From CAG-826 sp964583155 (GTDB lineage Bacteria; Bacillota_I; Bacilli_A; RFN20; CAG-826), in contig CAZOUY010000001.1 of assembly GCA_964583155.1 (NCBI GenBank), positions 186,001 to 250,000 on the forward strand: a stretch of DNA of 64,000 nucleotides, given 5' to 3'. A program made the translations under genes and the position numbers. Position 1 is the stretch's first letter. Every line of letters begins with the position of its first letter. Below, piece after piece: positions 1-9,095 of the stretch. The notes under the pieces are model-generated. The model was given only the letters and a program-made list of their open reading frames with translations, was not told the origin of the DNA and did no database searches.

Positions 1-1368
1 CTCATCATGCGCTTTTGGACCGCTCTCTTCTTCATGACAGCAGTCGCAGCATTCATCATCTTCATGATGGCATGAGCAATGGTGATCGACTTCATGTGCA
101 TTAAAGAAGTGATCGACCGCCTTTAAGGCATCTTTGAAGGCCACTCGTTCTTGCGTCTGGGCATTGAAATCACGGATGATAATCTCCTGAGAAAGCATCT
201 CATCCTCACCGACAATCAACGCCAAAGCCGATTTTTTTCTTTCAGCGCGCTTGAATTGCGGCTTGATGCCTTTAGCACCATACATCATATCGACGCGATA
301 TCCATTGGCGCGTAACGCCAACGCTAAATCAAAGCAAAAGGAAACACTGCTCTCCGATAGCGCCATTACGCTAATATCATGTTGGTCCTGGTGCGATTCT
401 AAAAGACCATCCTCCTTCATGAGGCTATAGATTCTTTCGATGCCGAAGGCGACACCAACCCCGGGAAGATGCGGGCCACCTACTTCCTGAAGCAGATCAT
501 CGTAGTGTCCGCCCGCTCCAACAGCGCCCAAATACTTATTATTTTTCGAAGTATAATGGAATTCAAAGACGATGTGGGAGTAATAATCTAACCCACGGAC
601 CAAATTATCATCGATCACGAAAGGAATGTCGTAGTCCTCGAGAATGTTGAGAATCTCTTCAAAATAGTCATTGGCCGATTCCGTCAAATAATCGCGTAAG
701 ACAGGCGCTTTTTGGGCTATTAATTGATCCTCGGGAACCTTGCAATCTAAAATGCGCAAGGGATTGATCTCATAGCGTTTTTTGCAGTCCTCACACATTT
801 CATCGAGATGATGACTGAAATATTCCTTTAAGGCCTCCCGATAATGATCGCGACTTTCCTTATCCCCCAAGGAATTGATGCGTAATTCGATATTTTCAAA
901 GCCGAGCATCTTCAAGGCCCAAAAGCCGAGCATGATCACTTCAACATCGTAGTACGGGGAATCGACGCCGACCGCTTCCACGCCAAATTGCGAAAATTGG
1001 CGGTAACGTCCGGCTTGGGGACGTTCATAACGGAAAATAGGTCCCAAATACCATGATTTAATAGGCAGATCGGGATTGGTATAGAGCTTATTGGTGACGA
1101 TGGAACGCATGATTCCCGCGGTCAATTCCGGCCGTAAGGTCATCGATCGTCCGCCCTTGTCAACAAAGGTATACATCTCTTTGCGCACAACATCGCTTGA
1201 TTCGCCCACGGAACGGGTAAAAAGCTCCGTCTGTTCGAAAATGGGAGTGCGCATCTCGGAATAACCGAAGCTCTCCGCCAAGCTCCTTAAAACCTGTTCA
1301 ATGTAGTCATAGCCACACGCTTCATCACCATAAATATCATGAGTTCCCTTAGGAATAGTAAATGCCAT
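1..1368 (-). CDS. hisS: Histidyl-tRNA synthetase, 3' end beyond window, with Cys/His-rich C-terminal tail
   Basis: Cytoplasmic class II aminoacyl-tRNA synthetase that charges tRNA-His. The frame starts at ATG 1368 (MAFTIPKGTHDIYGDE) behind AGGAGG and runs open to the window edge, at least 456 codons. Visible are class II motif 2 (GPIFRYERPQAGRYRQF), the HisA-type motif LVRGLDYYSH and the C-terminal anticodon-binding domain (ALALIVGEDEM). HisRS normally ends near residue 420-430, but here the frame continues from about residue 423 with AHEVDHHCSCHHEDDECCDC and more acidic residues, an apparent metal-binding tail. It is preceded by a T-box leader and follows rel, as in B. subtilis. Identity of the enzyme is secure; the role of the tail is unknown, and its true end is not visible. 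Confidence 0.95.
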   Translation of the reverse strand, partial: MAFTIPKGTHDIYGDEACGYDYIEQVLRSLAESFGYSEMRTPIFEQTELFTRSVGESSDVVRKEMYTFVDKGGRSMTLRPELTAGIMRSIVTNKLYTNPDLPIKSWYLGPIFRYERPQAGRYRQFSQFGVEAVGVDSPYYDVEVIMLGFWALKMLGFENIELRINSLGDKESRDHYREALKEYFSHHLDEMCEDCKKRYEINPLRILDCKVPEDQLIAQKAPVLRDYLTESANDYFEEILNILEDYDIPFVIDDNLVRGLDYYSHIVFEFHYTSKNNKYLGAVGAGGHYDDLLQEVGGPHLPGVGVAFGIERIYSLMKEDGLLESHQDQHDISVMALSESSVSFCFDLALALRANGYRVDMMYGAKGIKPQFKRAERKKSALALIVGEDEMLSQEIIIRDFNAQTQERVAFKDALKAVDHFFNAHEVDHHCSCHHEDDECCDCCHEEESGPKAHDE

Positions 1369-1384
1369 AATAAAACCTCCTTTA

Positions 1385-1612
1385 CATAAATAAAAAAATC
1401 GTCACTAAGGACGATTTTATCGCGGTGCCACCTTAGTTCATAGGTCGATAAACCTATGCCCTTTATCATGACGTTAACGTCGTCAGCGGAAAGCCTACTC
1501 TCTTCAGCTTTCTTTCTCCACAGTGTCCCTCATTATTCCTTTTAACCGTTTCACCAAGCCGGTCTTCTCTAAAAAAAGGATCATAATGATTCTCTGCTTC
1601 TTTGAACACCTT
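1385..1612 (-). promoter_or_regulatory. T-box leader of hisS
   Basis: On the minus strand the T-box core AAGGTGGCACCGCG (about 1426-1439) is followed by a terminator hairpin, AATCGTCCTTAGTGACGATT, and a T-run ending near 1385. Upstream is a Stem I-like stretch with AGAGA and CTTGGTG elements (about 1545-1575). A CAC triplet at 1525-1523 (in GGACACTG) is a candidate His specifier codon, though I cannot fold the RNA here. Uncharged tRNA-His would stabilise the antiterminator and let transcription reach hisS. Confidence 0.88.
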
Positions 1613-1613
1613 T

Positions 1614-1642
1614 ATTATCCTTTTTTTCATGAAAATAGTCAA
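1614..1642 (-). promoter_or_regulatory. Sigma-A-type promoter of the hisS T-box leader
   Basis: On the minus strand TTGACT (1642-1637) and GATAAT (1619-1614) are separated by 17 bases, directly upstream of the T-box leader. Confidence 0.65.
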
Positions 1643-1703
1643 TATAAACCCATAATTTTCAAAAAATAATCAATTTTTCGCGTTAATAAATAATTTTGGA
1701 TGC

Positions 1704-3902
1704 CTAATGAATGACCCTTTTGACATCATAAACACCATTGACATTTAAAATAACATCGAAAATATCATTCAGGCGCTTGGCATCACTCACCAAAATAGTG
1801 GTCTGGACCGTGGATGTCATCGTGGAAGGATGAACATGCGCGGATAATGAAGAGATATTCACCTTCAATTGGGCAAAGGCCGACATTAAATCGATCAAGA
1901 GATTGGCCCGATCCATCGCTTCAATTGCGATGTCGACCGGATACGTACCGATGGTCATCTGTTCATTCCAATAAACATCGATCAGACGTTTTGATTCATG
2001 CTGAATATTTGGACAATTAATACGATGCACGGTAATCCCCTTCCCTTTGGTAATATATCCGACGATATCATCACCGGGAATCGGAGTGCAGCATGATCCT
2101 AAGTTGATCATCACTTTGCCGGCATTTTTGACATAAACCGGCGCTTTATCGACCTTATTGCCTCGATAAGTAATGGAGGTCAAAGGATCAACCTTTCGTT
2201 TGATATTCAAAAAATCGATGATAGCGCTCGGCGTGATTGTGCGATTGCAGACACCGAGAAACAGACTATCGAGATTATCGATATTGAAATTATTAAAGAC
2301 CTTGTTCTGATTGCAGAGCTCCAGCATTTCGTGTTCGGAATAGCCCCGATCACGGAAAGCATCGACAAGCGAGGCGCGTCCTTGCGCAATGCGGTCTTCC
2401 TTGATAAATTCAGAATTGCGCTTCGCTAAAAATTTGCGAATATGATTCTTCGCACTATTGGTACGGACGATTTGGAGCCACCCCTCATTGGGGCCTAATG
2501 ATGAACGTGATGTCTTAATCTCTACGACATCGCCCGTTTTTAAAACGGTGTTTAATGGCACTAAAACATTATTAACGATAGCCCCGACCGCAGAATCACC
2601 AACACCGGTGTGAATGCGATAGGCAAAATCAAGAGGTGTGGAGCCATTAGGTAAATCAATAACTCGTCCTTTGGGTGTAAATACATAAACATTCGCATCA
2701 AAAATATCGCGATTGAGAGTTTCCATATAATCGCGGGCTGATTCACTCAATTCATCACTGGAAATGTTGACAAATTCGCGGAACCAATGGAGCTTCTCTT
2801 CGATCTCCTGCTGCTCTCTTTCGGGAGAATATTTATTGCCTTCTTTATATCGCCAATGCGCCGCGATTCCGGATTCGGCGACCTCGTCCATTTCATGCGT
2901 TCGAATCTGCACTTCAAAGATCTGTCCTTCGCCCGCAATGATCGTCGTGTGCAATGATTGATACATGTTGGGCTTCGGCATCGCAATGTAATCCTTAAAT
3001 CGTCCGGGTATCGGTTTATAATTGGCGTGAATTAAGCCGAGAGCCTCATAGCAATTAAGCTCGGTCTCGGTGATAATTCTTAAGGCCATAATATCGTATA
3101 TTTCATCGAAATTTCGGCCTTTAACATATATTTTCTTGTAGATGGAATATATCGTTTTTACACGTGATTCGATTTCAAAAGGAATTTTCGCCTCATAAAG
3201 CGCATCGGCAATTTTCTTTTTCAATTTATCAAGAGCCTCTTGCCGATTCTTGATGCGACTATCGAGTAGATGAAGAATTTCATCGTATTTTTTGGGCTCA
3301 AGATATTTTAAGGCGAGATCCTCTAATTCGCTTTTAATACGGTTAATACCTAAGCGATGGGCGATCGGAGCGTAAACATCGAGCGTTTCACGCGCAATAG
3401 CCACTTGCCGATTGGGCTTAAGCCATTCCAAGGTGCGCATATTATGAAGGCGATCGGCCAGCTTGATGATAATAACGCGAATATCCTTAGCCATCGCAAT
3501 AAAGATTTTACGATGCCCTTCGGCTTCAAATTCCACCTCATCGATGCGATTCAATTTCATCTGCTGAATTTTGGTTACAGCATCAACTAAATTGGCGATA
3601 TCGGTTCCGAAAAGCTCTTTGATCTCGTCTAGTTTTACATCGCAGTCCTCCACGACATCATGTAAAAAACCCGCCGCGATCGTTTGAGGCCCCGATTGGA
3701 GAGTGGCCAAAGTATAAGCGGTTTCAATCAGGTGCTGGATATAGGGTTCACCCGATTTACGGACCTGATCGGCGTGTTTTTCCAAGGCGAAAAGATAGGC
3801 CCGATGAATGAGATCGCGGTCTTCATCATTGATAATATATTTACTAAATTCTTCCTGTACATCTTCATAAGTATGATGAAGATTAAGACTTTTCTTGACC
3901 AT
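1704..3902 (-). CDS. rel: Bifunctional (p)ppGpp synthetase/hydrolase, RelA/SpoT (Rsh) family
   Basis: Long Rsh enzyme that makes and degrades the stringent-response alarmone (p)ppGpp. Domain order: N-terminal HD hydrolase (HADQVRKSGEPYIQH, then FLHDVVED with the HD pair), synthetase (DIYDIMALRI-like region, GRFKDYIAMPKPNMYQSLHT, FEVQIRTHEMDEVAESGIAAH), TGS (VYVFTPKGRVIDLPNGSTP) and a C-terminal ACT-like domain. Intact HD and synthetase motifs point to both activities. I choose ATG 3902 (MVKKSLNLHH) because AAAAGGAG precedes it. This gives 732 residues, normal for the family; the frame is open 22 codons further upstream but without a ribosome-binding site. It lies between recJ and hisS as in B. 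subtilis, but apt is absent. Confidence 0.95.
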   Translation of the reverse strand: MVKKSLNLHHTYEDVQEEFSKYIINDEDRDLIHRAYLFALEKHADQVRKSGEPYIQHLIETAYTLATLQSGPQTIAAGFLHDVVEDCDVKLDEIKELFGTDIANLVDAVTKIQQMKLNRIDEVEFEAEGHRKIFIAMAKDIRVIIIKLADRLHNMRTLEWLKPNRQVAIARETLDVYAPIAHRLGINRIKSELEDLALKYLEPKKYDEILHLLDSRIKNRQEALDKLKKKIADALYEAKIPFEIESRVKTIYSIYKKIYVKGRNFDEIYDIMALRIITETELNCYEALGLIHANYKPIPGRFKDYIAMPKPNMYQSLHTTIIAGEGQIFEVQIRTHEMDEVAESGIAAHWRYKEGNKYSPEREQQEIEEKLHWFREFVNISSDELSESARDYMETLNRDIFDANVYVFTPKGRVIDLPNGSTPLDFAYRIHTGVGDSAVGAIVNNVLVPLNTVLKTGDVVEIKTSRSSLGPNEGWLQIVRTNSAKNHIRKFLAKRNSEFIKEDRIAQGRASLVDAFRDRGYSEHEMLELCNQNKVFNNFNIDNLDSLFLGVCNRTITPSAIIDFLNIKRKVDPLTSITYRGNKVDKAPVYVKNAGKVMINLGSCCTPIPGDDIVGYITKGKGITVHRINCPNIQHESKRLIDVYWNEQMTIGTYPVDIAIEAMDRANLLIDLMSAFAQLKVNISSLSAHVHPSTMTSTVQTTILVSDAKRLNDIFDVILNVNGVYDVKRVIH

Positions 3903-3963
3903 ATTCTTTTTCTCCTTTTTACTATTATACATGAAAATATCAATGATAGGAGAAAATCTTATT

Positions 3964-3991
3964 TCCAAAAAATAAAAACCTCATTTGAGGT
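3964..3991 (-). terminator. Intrinsic terminator after the PlsC-like gene
   Basis: On the minus strand ACCTCAAATGAGGT (3991-3978) is followed by TTTTTATTTTTT. It lies just downstream of the acyltransferase-like stop and upstream of rel. Confidence 0.75.
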
Positions 3992-3993
3992 CC

Positions 3994-4713
3994 TTATTCG
4001 ATATATTCATGATAGAGACGATGACATTCCTTTAAAAAGAAATCGTTTATTTCATCATCGCTATGCCCATCACTGATTAATTGATTGACATACATGGGAG
4101 CGCTGACGATCATCTTTTTCCTTTTTTTGCTATAATAGACCGGATAGATGGGAAGATCAATCTTAGAGTGCTGATAATATTTCTTAGCCATCATAATATA
4201 TCCTTTATTAAAGGAAGGCGGTGGATCGATATAGCCTTCGGAAGAATCCTCCGGAAAGATCAATAAGGCACTTCCGGCATCTAAAACCTTCGTGCTATTT
4301 CGAAAGGTCGATAAAAGGCGTGCATCCTGATAGGTGGAAATCAACCCGATCGCCCGATAGATATGAATGGAAATCATCGCAAAAAAGGTGGCGACGATAA
4401 AGGAAGGAAATTTTCGCCAATGAAGCTTTTGTTGATAAAAAACATGATACAGATACTGCCATCGCATTTTATAATTTCCACACATATTATGAATGCCCCA
4501 GGTCGTGATGACCTTTGGAAAATATAGTTCAAACTTCATCGGTCCGGAGGCCCCTTGATGATTGCTAATATAGATCGCTTGGTCGGCTAAAGGATCCGGG
4601 CCAAGGTTAATGATTTCCGGTTTGGCGCTGAAGATGGATAAAAAATTTTTAAAGAGGCGAAAAGAGCGACTTCTTTTGATTTTCAATTGATATTCCTTGT
4701 TTTTCTTAGCCAT
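3994..4713 (-). CDS. PlsC/LPLAT-like acyltransferase with atypical active-site motif
   Basis: 239 residues; ATG 4713 follows AGGAGG. The protein has the outline of a lysophospholipid acyltransferase: motif I region YISNHQGASGP (about residues 49-59), motif III-like LIFPEDSSEGY (about 151-161) and motif IV-like LPIYPVYYS (about 189-197). One hydrophobic segment (FIVATFFAMISIHIYRAIG) could hold it at the membrane. The canonical HX4D dyad is not intact: the residue five after His is Gly rather than Asp, and motif III reads FPED rather than FPEG. It may be a divergent LPLAT branch, a different acyl acceptor enzyme, or inactive. It occupies the slot where apt stands between recJ and rel in Bacillus. 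The fold assignment is fairly likely; the substrate is unknown. Confidence 0.6.
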   Translation of the reverse strand: MAKKNKEYQLKIKRSRSFRLFKNFLSIFSAKPEIINLGPDPLADQAIYISNHQGASGPMKFELYFPKVITTWGIHNMCGNYKMRWQYLYHVFYQQKLHWRKFPSFIVATFFAMISIHIYRAIGLISTYQDARLLSTFRNSTKVLDAGSALLIFPEDSSEGYIDPPPSFNKGYIMMAKKYYQHSKIDLPIYPVYYSKKRKKMIVSAPMYVNQLISDGHSDDEINDFFLKECHRLYHEYIE

Positions 4714-4755
4714 GAAAAGACCTCCTTGTTATTAATAGTTTAGCAAAAAAACGTT

Positions 4756-6309
4756 TTAAAACCCATGATATTCGTCGATGATGAATTGCAAAGTAGTATT
4801 CCCGCGATAACGATTGAGATGCATATGACCGATGATATCAAGATATCGATAGTCCTGTATGGAGGTCTCCGATATGTTGAAGCCCACTAATCGACTCTTC
4901 ATTGATAGATCGCTCATAATATGCTCATGGCTTTTACTGTAGCTCAAGGCCTTCACATCCAGACCCTTTAAAGCGAAAGGAGGCATTGGCCATCCAATTC
5001 CAAAGGGCGCCAATTGGCGCAAAATCTCGTAATTTTGAAGGGTTACTTCTTCAATGGAAAGATCGATAACGGCCTTCTTTTCTTCTTGAAAGGGATGTTG
5101 AATGGCCAGGTCCAAGAATCCTTGATAAAACGCCTCAAAGTTCTCTTCCTTTATGGAACACCCACCGGCAAGATCATGCCCGCCATAGACCACTAAAAGG
5201 TCTTTGAGGCTTGTAAAGCATTTAACGATCGAAAACCCATGATGCGAGCGCGCACTTCCCTTGAGAATGCCCTTTTCACTTCCATGAGCGAAGACGATGA
5301 CCGGCTTATTATATTGCTGCAAAAGGCGATTGGCCATAAGACCGATCAAACCTTCTTTTTCTTCACAGATAAGACAAAGCGCCGGTTCATTACTATCAAA
5401 TGACAGGCTATTAACCGCATTGAGGGTCAATTTTTTCCGAATCTCATTGCCGGCTTCGATCCATTTGGCCAATTCCGCGATTTCTTCATGATTATCGGAG
5501 ACGAAAAAGCGCACTAACCGATTGACTTGATTGGTCTCTAAGACGCGACCGATGGCGTTAATTCGGGGCGCAATTTGAAGCCCCAAGGTCGTTTCATCGA
5601 TCTCTTCATTACCACTTAATAGAAGTGATAGATTATAAAATGATTGTGTATTTAGGATTTTTAAGGCGATTCGGACAATCAACCGATTATAATCACGAAG
5701 CTCCATCATATCGCTGATGGTGGCAATGGCCGCTAAAACAAGGAGATAGTCTTCGGCCTTCCCATATAAGGCCCATGATAGCATCAAAGCGACATAGGCT
5801 CCACAGCACACGACCTCCCCATATGATGAATAAAGAGGATGTAAAATCACCTCACATGCGGGCAAACTGGAGGGCAAGCTATGATGATCGGTCACGATGA
5901 CTTTCATTCCGAGCTCGTATGCTTTGGCTATCGCAGCAAATTGTGAAACACCATTATCGACGGTGATAATGAGCTTATACCCTTTTTCATGCGCCATGAT
6001 GACCTTTTCTTCCGTAAGACCATATCCATCAAGATAGCGCGAGGGAATATAGTAGCCGACAGGATAATCGAGTAAAGCAAAGGTTTTGACTAAAATGGAG
6101 GTCGCTAAAACGCCATCCGCATCGTAATCACCATAAATCATGATTTTTTCATGGTGCGCCATGGCTTCTTTGATGACGGTAAGAGCGCGCTCCATACCTT
6201 GAAAGTGAAAGGGATTCGGTAAATCATCAAGCGATGGCTCGTTCGTCAATTTAAGATATTCTTCATGTGATAAGCCAAAATATTGGCAAAGTTTATTTAG
6301 AAATTCCAT
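4756..6309 (-). CDS. recJ: Single-stranded-DNA-specific exonuclease RecJ
   Basis: 517-residue DHH-family 5'-3' exonuclease used in recombinational and mismatch repair. Visible motifs are MIYGDYDADGVLATSIL (residues 57-73, motif I), ITVDNG (motif II), VTDHHSLPSS (DHH motif III), ATISDMM (motif IV) and the DHHA1-type VYGGHDLAGGCSI. It is clearly shorter than B. subtilis RecJ and close to the proteobacterial length, so the extra C-terminal region of Bacillus RecJ is missing. ATG 6309 has TAGGAGGG upstream. It lies between secDF and the PlsC-like gene; secDF, recJ and rel keep the ancestral order. Confidence 0.93.
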   Translation of the reverse strand: MEFLNKLCQYFGLSHEEYLKLTNEPSLDDLPNPFHFQGMERALTVIKEAMAHHEKIMIYGDYDADGVLATSILVKTFALLDYPVGYYIPSRYLDGYGLTEEKVIMAHEKGYKLIITVDNGVSQFAAIAKAYELGMKVIVTDHHSLPSSLPACEVILHPLYSSYGEVVCCGAYVALMLSWALYGKAEDYLLVLAAIATISDMMELRDYNRLIVRIALKILNTQSFYNLSLLLSGNEEIDETTLGLQIAPRINAIGRVLETNQVNRLVRFFVSDNHEEIAELAKWIEAGNEIRKKLTLNAVNSLSFDSNEPALCLICEEKEGLIGLMANRLLQQYNKPVIVFAHGSEKGILKGSARSHHGFSIVKCFTSLKDLLVVYGGHDLAGGCSIKEENFEAFYQGFLDLAIQHPFQEEKKAVIDLSIEEVTLQNYEILRQLAPFGIGWPMPPFALKGLDVKALSYSKSHEHIMSDLSMKSRLVGFNISETSIQDYRYLDIIGHMHLNRYRGNTTLQFIIDEYHGF

Positions 6310-6327
6310 AATTGCCCTCCTAATACA

Positions 6328-6352
6328 AAAAAGGCTGCAATATCGCAGCCTT
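6328..6352 (-). terminator. Intrinsic terminator of secDF overlapping its stop codon
   Basis: On the minus strand AAGGCTGCGATATTGCAGCC followed by TTTTTTG. The first bases of the hairpin fall in the secDF stop region (6351-6353), and recJ starts only about 20 bases downstream, so readthrough may set recJ expression. Confidence 0.8.
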
Positions 6353-8924
6353 AATCATTAATTCCAATGAAGATTGCTTCCTCTGGTTCACTACCCTTGG
6401 ATGCGGGCTTCTCCATCTTTTTCTTCTTTTTCGGCTTCCGGTCTTTATTCTGACGACGGCTTTCTTCCTTTTGGAGGCGATGAATACGCGCCTTCTTCAA
6501 AGAATTTTTAATCGCGTAATAAAGAGGACCGAGAATGACGGCGTTCATCAATAAGCTGATCACCGAACCAAGAATCATAAAGGCAAAATTGATCTCGTAG
6601 CTAGCGGGACCCAAAGCCATAAAGACAACCAAGAGAACCACAGCGATCGAATGGAAGATTGCCATTGGTCCAAAGGCGCTCGCGATCGCTTTCTTCACTA
6701 ATTCATGGTGATCGGTTTCCGCGTTTTCAAGGGCCATCTCCTTTTCGCGAACAAAGAAGAACATGCTCGAAAGAAGAGAGATATTCATAATACCGAGCAA
6801 CGCAAGACCGGCAAGATCATTGAATGAGATACGCAAGATGATAAAGAACGCTAAGGCCAGGAATGATGAGAGCGTGGAAACGACGACCGAGGTTAAAGCC
6901 TTTGAGAATCCATAACGAATCAATAAGTAGATTCCCGAAAGGATAAGTCCAAACACCAATGCGAGACCAACACGCCAAACGTTCAAGGTGCGGCTGGCAC
7001 TGAGTGTTGGAAGAACTTTGACTTCGGCATCACTATCGATCGCTTGATATTTGTTTTCCAAATAGGTTTGGATAGTCGCAAAGCGATCCAAATTATGATC
7101 ATCGTCGTAAATGGGATTTTCGGTGAAAATCAAGGCATCATCATCCGGTAATTCATCAATGACGACAATATAGTAATTTAAGGTTATATCCTTATCGGAA
7201 GGCGATACTTCACTAGCATAGAGCAATTCGCTGTTTTTGAAGCCTAATTCCTCAAGATCGCTAGCGAGCGTTTCGACATCGCTGATATCGGAGGTGTCTT
7301 CCACGGTTAATTGAATACGGGTTCCTTCGCCATTATCGCTATAATTGAAGGTTCCAATCGTATAATTAAAGGCTAACGCACAAGTAATTCCAATGACACT
7401 GACAAGGCCGGCAATCACGCCGACAGTCGATGATTTTTTGGTGAAATCACGGCCTTCATAAGGACCGAAATAGGTTTGCTTCTCTTCATTGGCGGTATTG
7501 GGAATTTTATCCTCATCTACCCCAAAATAACGTTTTTTGGTTTGTAAGGAGGTATCGTTGGTTAAAAGCCACATCAATCCTTTCGTGCCCAACAAGGTAA
7601 ATAAGAGATTGACGACTGCGCCAATCGCTCCCATAACCGCAAAAGGTCGCACCATCGGTTCACCGATAAAGAAAGTGATTAAAGAGGCTAACAAGACGAC
7701 CACGGAGCCATCGACAATCGGTAATAACGAGTGCTTGGAGGCTTCCGAATTGGCCTTCTTTAAAGTACGTCCGCGATATAATTCATTCTTGAGCTTTTCA
7801 AAATAGAAGATATTGGAGAATAATCCTAGGAAGGCGGTCACAATTAAGCCGATAATTGCGCCCAAACTGAATTCCACTCCAAAGAGATTGAAAATAGCCA
7901 AGCTGCTCAAGAGTGAGGCCGCAATTGTGACGATGGCGACCAAAGAATTGAGTCGATAATAGACAACTAAGGCGATTGATACTAAGACAAAGGCCACTAA
8001 GCTAGATAATAAAACCTTAGAATTCCAATTGATACGAAGCGTTTCGTTCATTTTAATCAAGTTTTCAACATACGCATCAGCGGGTAAGGAATAAAGATAA
8101 TTGACTTGATAATCAAGCGCTCCGGCATTGAATAAATTGACTTTATGCTGGGCTTCAATTGAGGCTTTGCGAACATCGACGGGATTTAAAGAACCATCCT
8201 CGCCTTGATTGACGCTCATCACATAACAGATTTCTTTATGAGAATCATCGTAATAAAAATTTTCTTCAACGGAGGAAAAAGCCAAAAGAACCTTTTCTTG
8301 CATTTCTAGATAATCGGGATTATCGGGGTCCATGGCCGATGCGAAGTCATCGCCTTCAACCTTATTGGCCCAGAGGACGACCATCGAATAATCGACGCCG
8401 GTATCATCTCCGTCTTCAGAGCTCTTGCTAAGCGTGGTGGCGTGATTCCTGATAGTTTCGACCCGCGTTGAATCGGAAATCGGAATGACGATGATCGGAT
8501 ATTGATTGCGATACTCCACCCGAGCGACAGAATTTTTAAAGATATCTTCACTTTCAGCCTGCTGCTCATCATCGGTGGTACAAAGACTAAAGGTCGCATT
8601 ATACGATAATAAATCACGGATATGCTCCGACTCCGAAGCACTGGTGCCCGTAAAGGTGACCCGAATTTGATCGTCACCCTCGGTATTGATATCAAAATAA
8701 TTGACATTCGCATTTTTCAAGCGACGATTCATCTCTTTAGCGGCATCTTCAATGTCAACAGGGAGGCCATCTTCACTCGTACTTGAGATCTTATAGACAT
8801 ATTGTTGGCCATTGGCAAATTCAATTCCGCTCTTTGTTTGCGTAAATACAGTAGCAAAATTACCAATCAAAATAATTACCGCACTTATAATCAGTGTGAG
8901 AAATGCAATAAAACGACGACGCAT
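6351..8924 (-). CDS. secDF: Fused protein-export membrane protein SecDF
   Basis: 857-residue RND-type accessory subunit of the Sec translocon that uses ion gradients to help pull proteins across the membrane. The N-terminal signal anchor (about residues 6-27) is followed by the large external P1 domain (about 30-300), the SecD-type membrane block (about 305-490), a second soluble domain (about 525-650) and the SecF-type membrane block (about 660-815). The tail is Lys/Arg rich (RKPKKKKKMEKPASKG). SecD and SecF in one chain is typical of Bacillus-like Firmicutes. ATG 8924 follows GGAGGG. It is divergent from spoVB across a 171-base gap with an inverted repeat. Confidence 0.93.
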   Translation of the reverse strand: MRRRFIAFLTLIISAVIILIGNFATVFTQTKSGIEFANGQQYVYKISSTSEDGLPVDIEDAAKEMNRRLKNANVNYFDINTEGDDQIRVTFTGTSASESEHIRDLLSYNATFSLCTTDDEQQAESEDIFKNSVARVEYRNQYPIIVIPISDSTRVETIRNHATTLSKSSEDGDDTGVDYSMVVLWANKVEGDDFASAMDPDNPDYLEMQEKVLLAFSSVEENFYYDDSHKEICYVMSVNQGEDGSLNPVDVRKASIEAQHKVNLFNAGALDYQVNYLYSLPADAYVENLIKMNETLRINWNSKVLLSSLVAFVLVSIALVVYYRLNSLVAIVTIAASLLSSLAIFNLFGVEFSLGAIIGLIVTAFLGLFSNIFYFEKLKNELYRGRTLKKANSEASKHSLLPIVDGSVVVLLASLITFFIGEPMVRPFAVMGAIGAVVNLLFTLLGTKGLMWLLTNDTSLQTKKRYFGVDEDKIPNTANEEKQTYFGPYEGRDFTKKSSTVGVIAGLVSVIGITCALAFNYTIGTFNYSDNGEGTRIQLTVEDTSDISDVETLASDLEELGFKNSELLYASEVSPSDKDITLNYYIVVIDELPDDDALIFTENPIYDDDHNLDRFATIQTYLENKYQAIDSDAEVKVLPTLSASRTLNVWRVGLALVFGLILSGIYLLIRYGFSKALTSVVVSTLSSFLALAFFIILRISFNDLAGLALLGIMNISLLSSMFFFVREKEMALENAETDHHELVKKAIASAFGPMAIFHSIAVVLLVVFMALGPASYEINFAFMILGSVISLLMNAVILGPLYYAIKNSLKKARIHRLQKEESRRQNKDRKPKKKKKMEKPASKGSEPEEAIFIGIND

Positions 8925-8963
8925 AATCTTCCCTCCAATGGTTCTATTTTTTTAATTTGTGGA

Positions 8964-8993
8964 CTATGAATGAAACATAAATATCATTCATAG
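8964..8993. repeat. Perfect 10-bp dyad in the secDF/spoVB divergent promoter region
   Basis: CTATGAATGA at 8964-8973 and its exact reverse complement TCATTCATAG at 8984-8993 are separated by 10 bases. There is no T-run on either side, so a terminator is unlikely. It may be an operator or a 5'UTR hairpin. Confidence 0.6.
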
Positions 8994-9095
8994 AAACGAA
9001 CCTATTTAGTCGTGTATTAAATATAAAAAACATTATAAAAATAATACACTGCTAAAAAACTATATCATTTCTATGTACTTATTTCAAGAAATAAG

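Noticed and set aside
3684..4076. 130-codon plus-strand ORF opposite rel and the PlsC-like gene
   Set aside because: Composition and position mark it as an antisense shadow that crosses a terminator.
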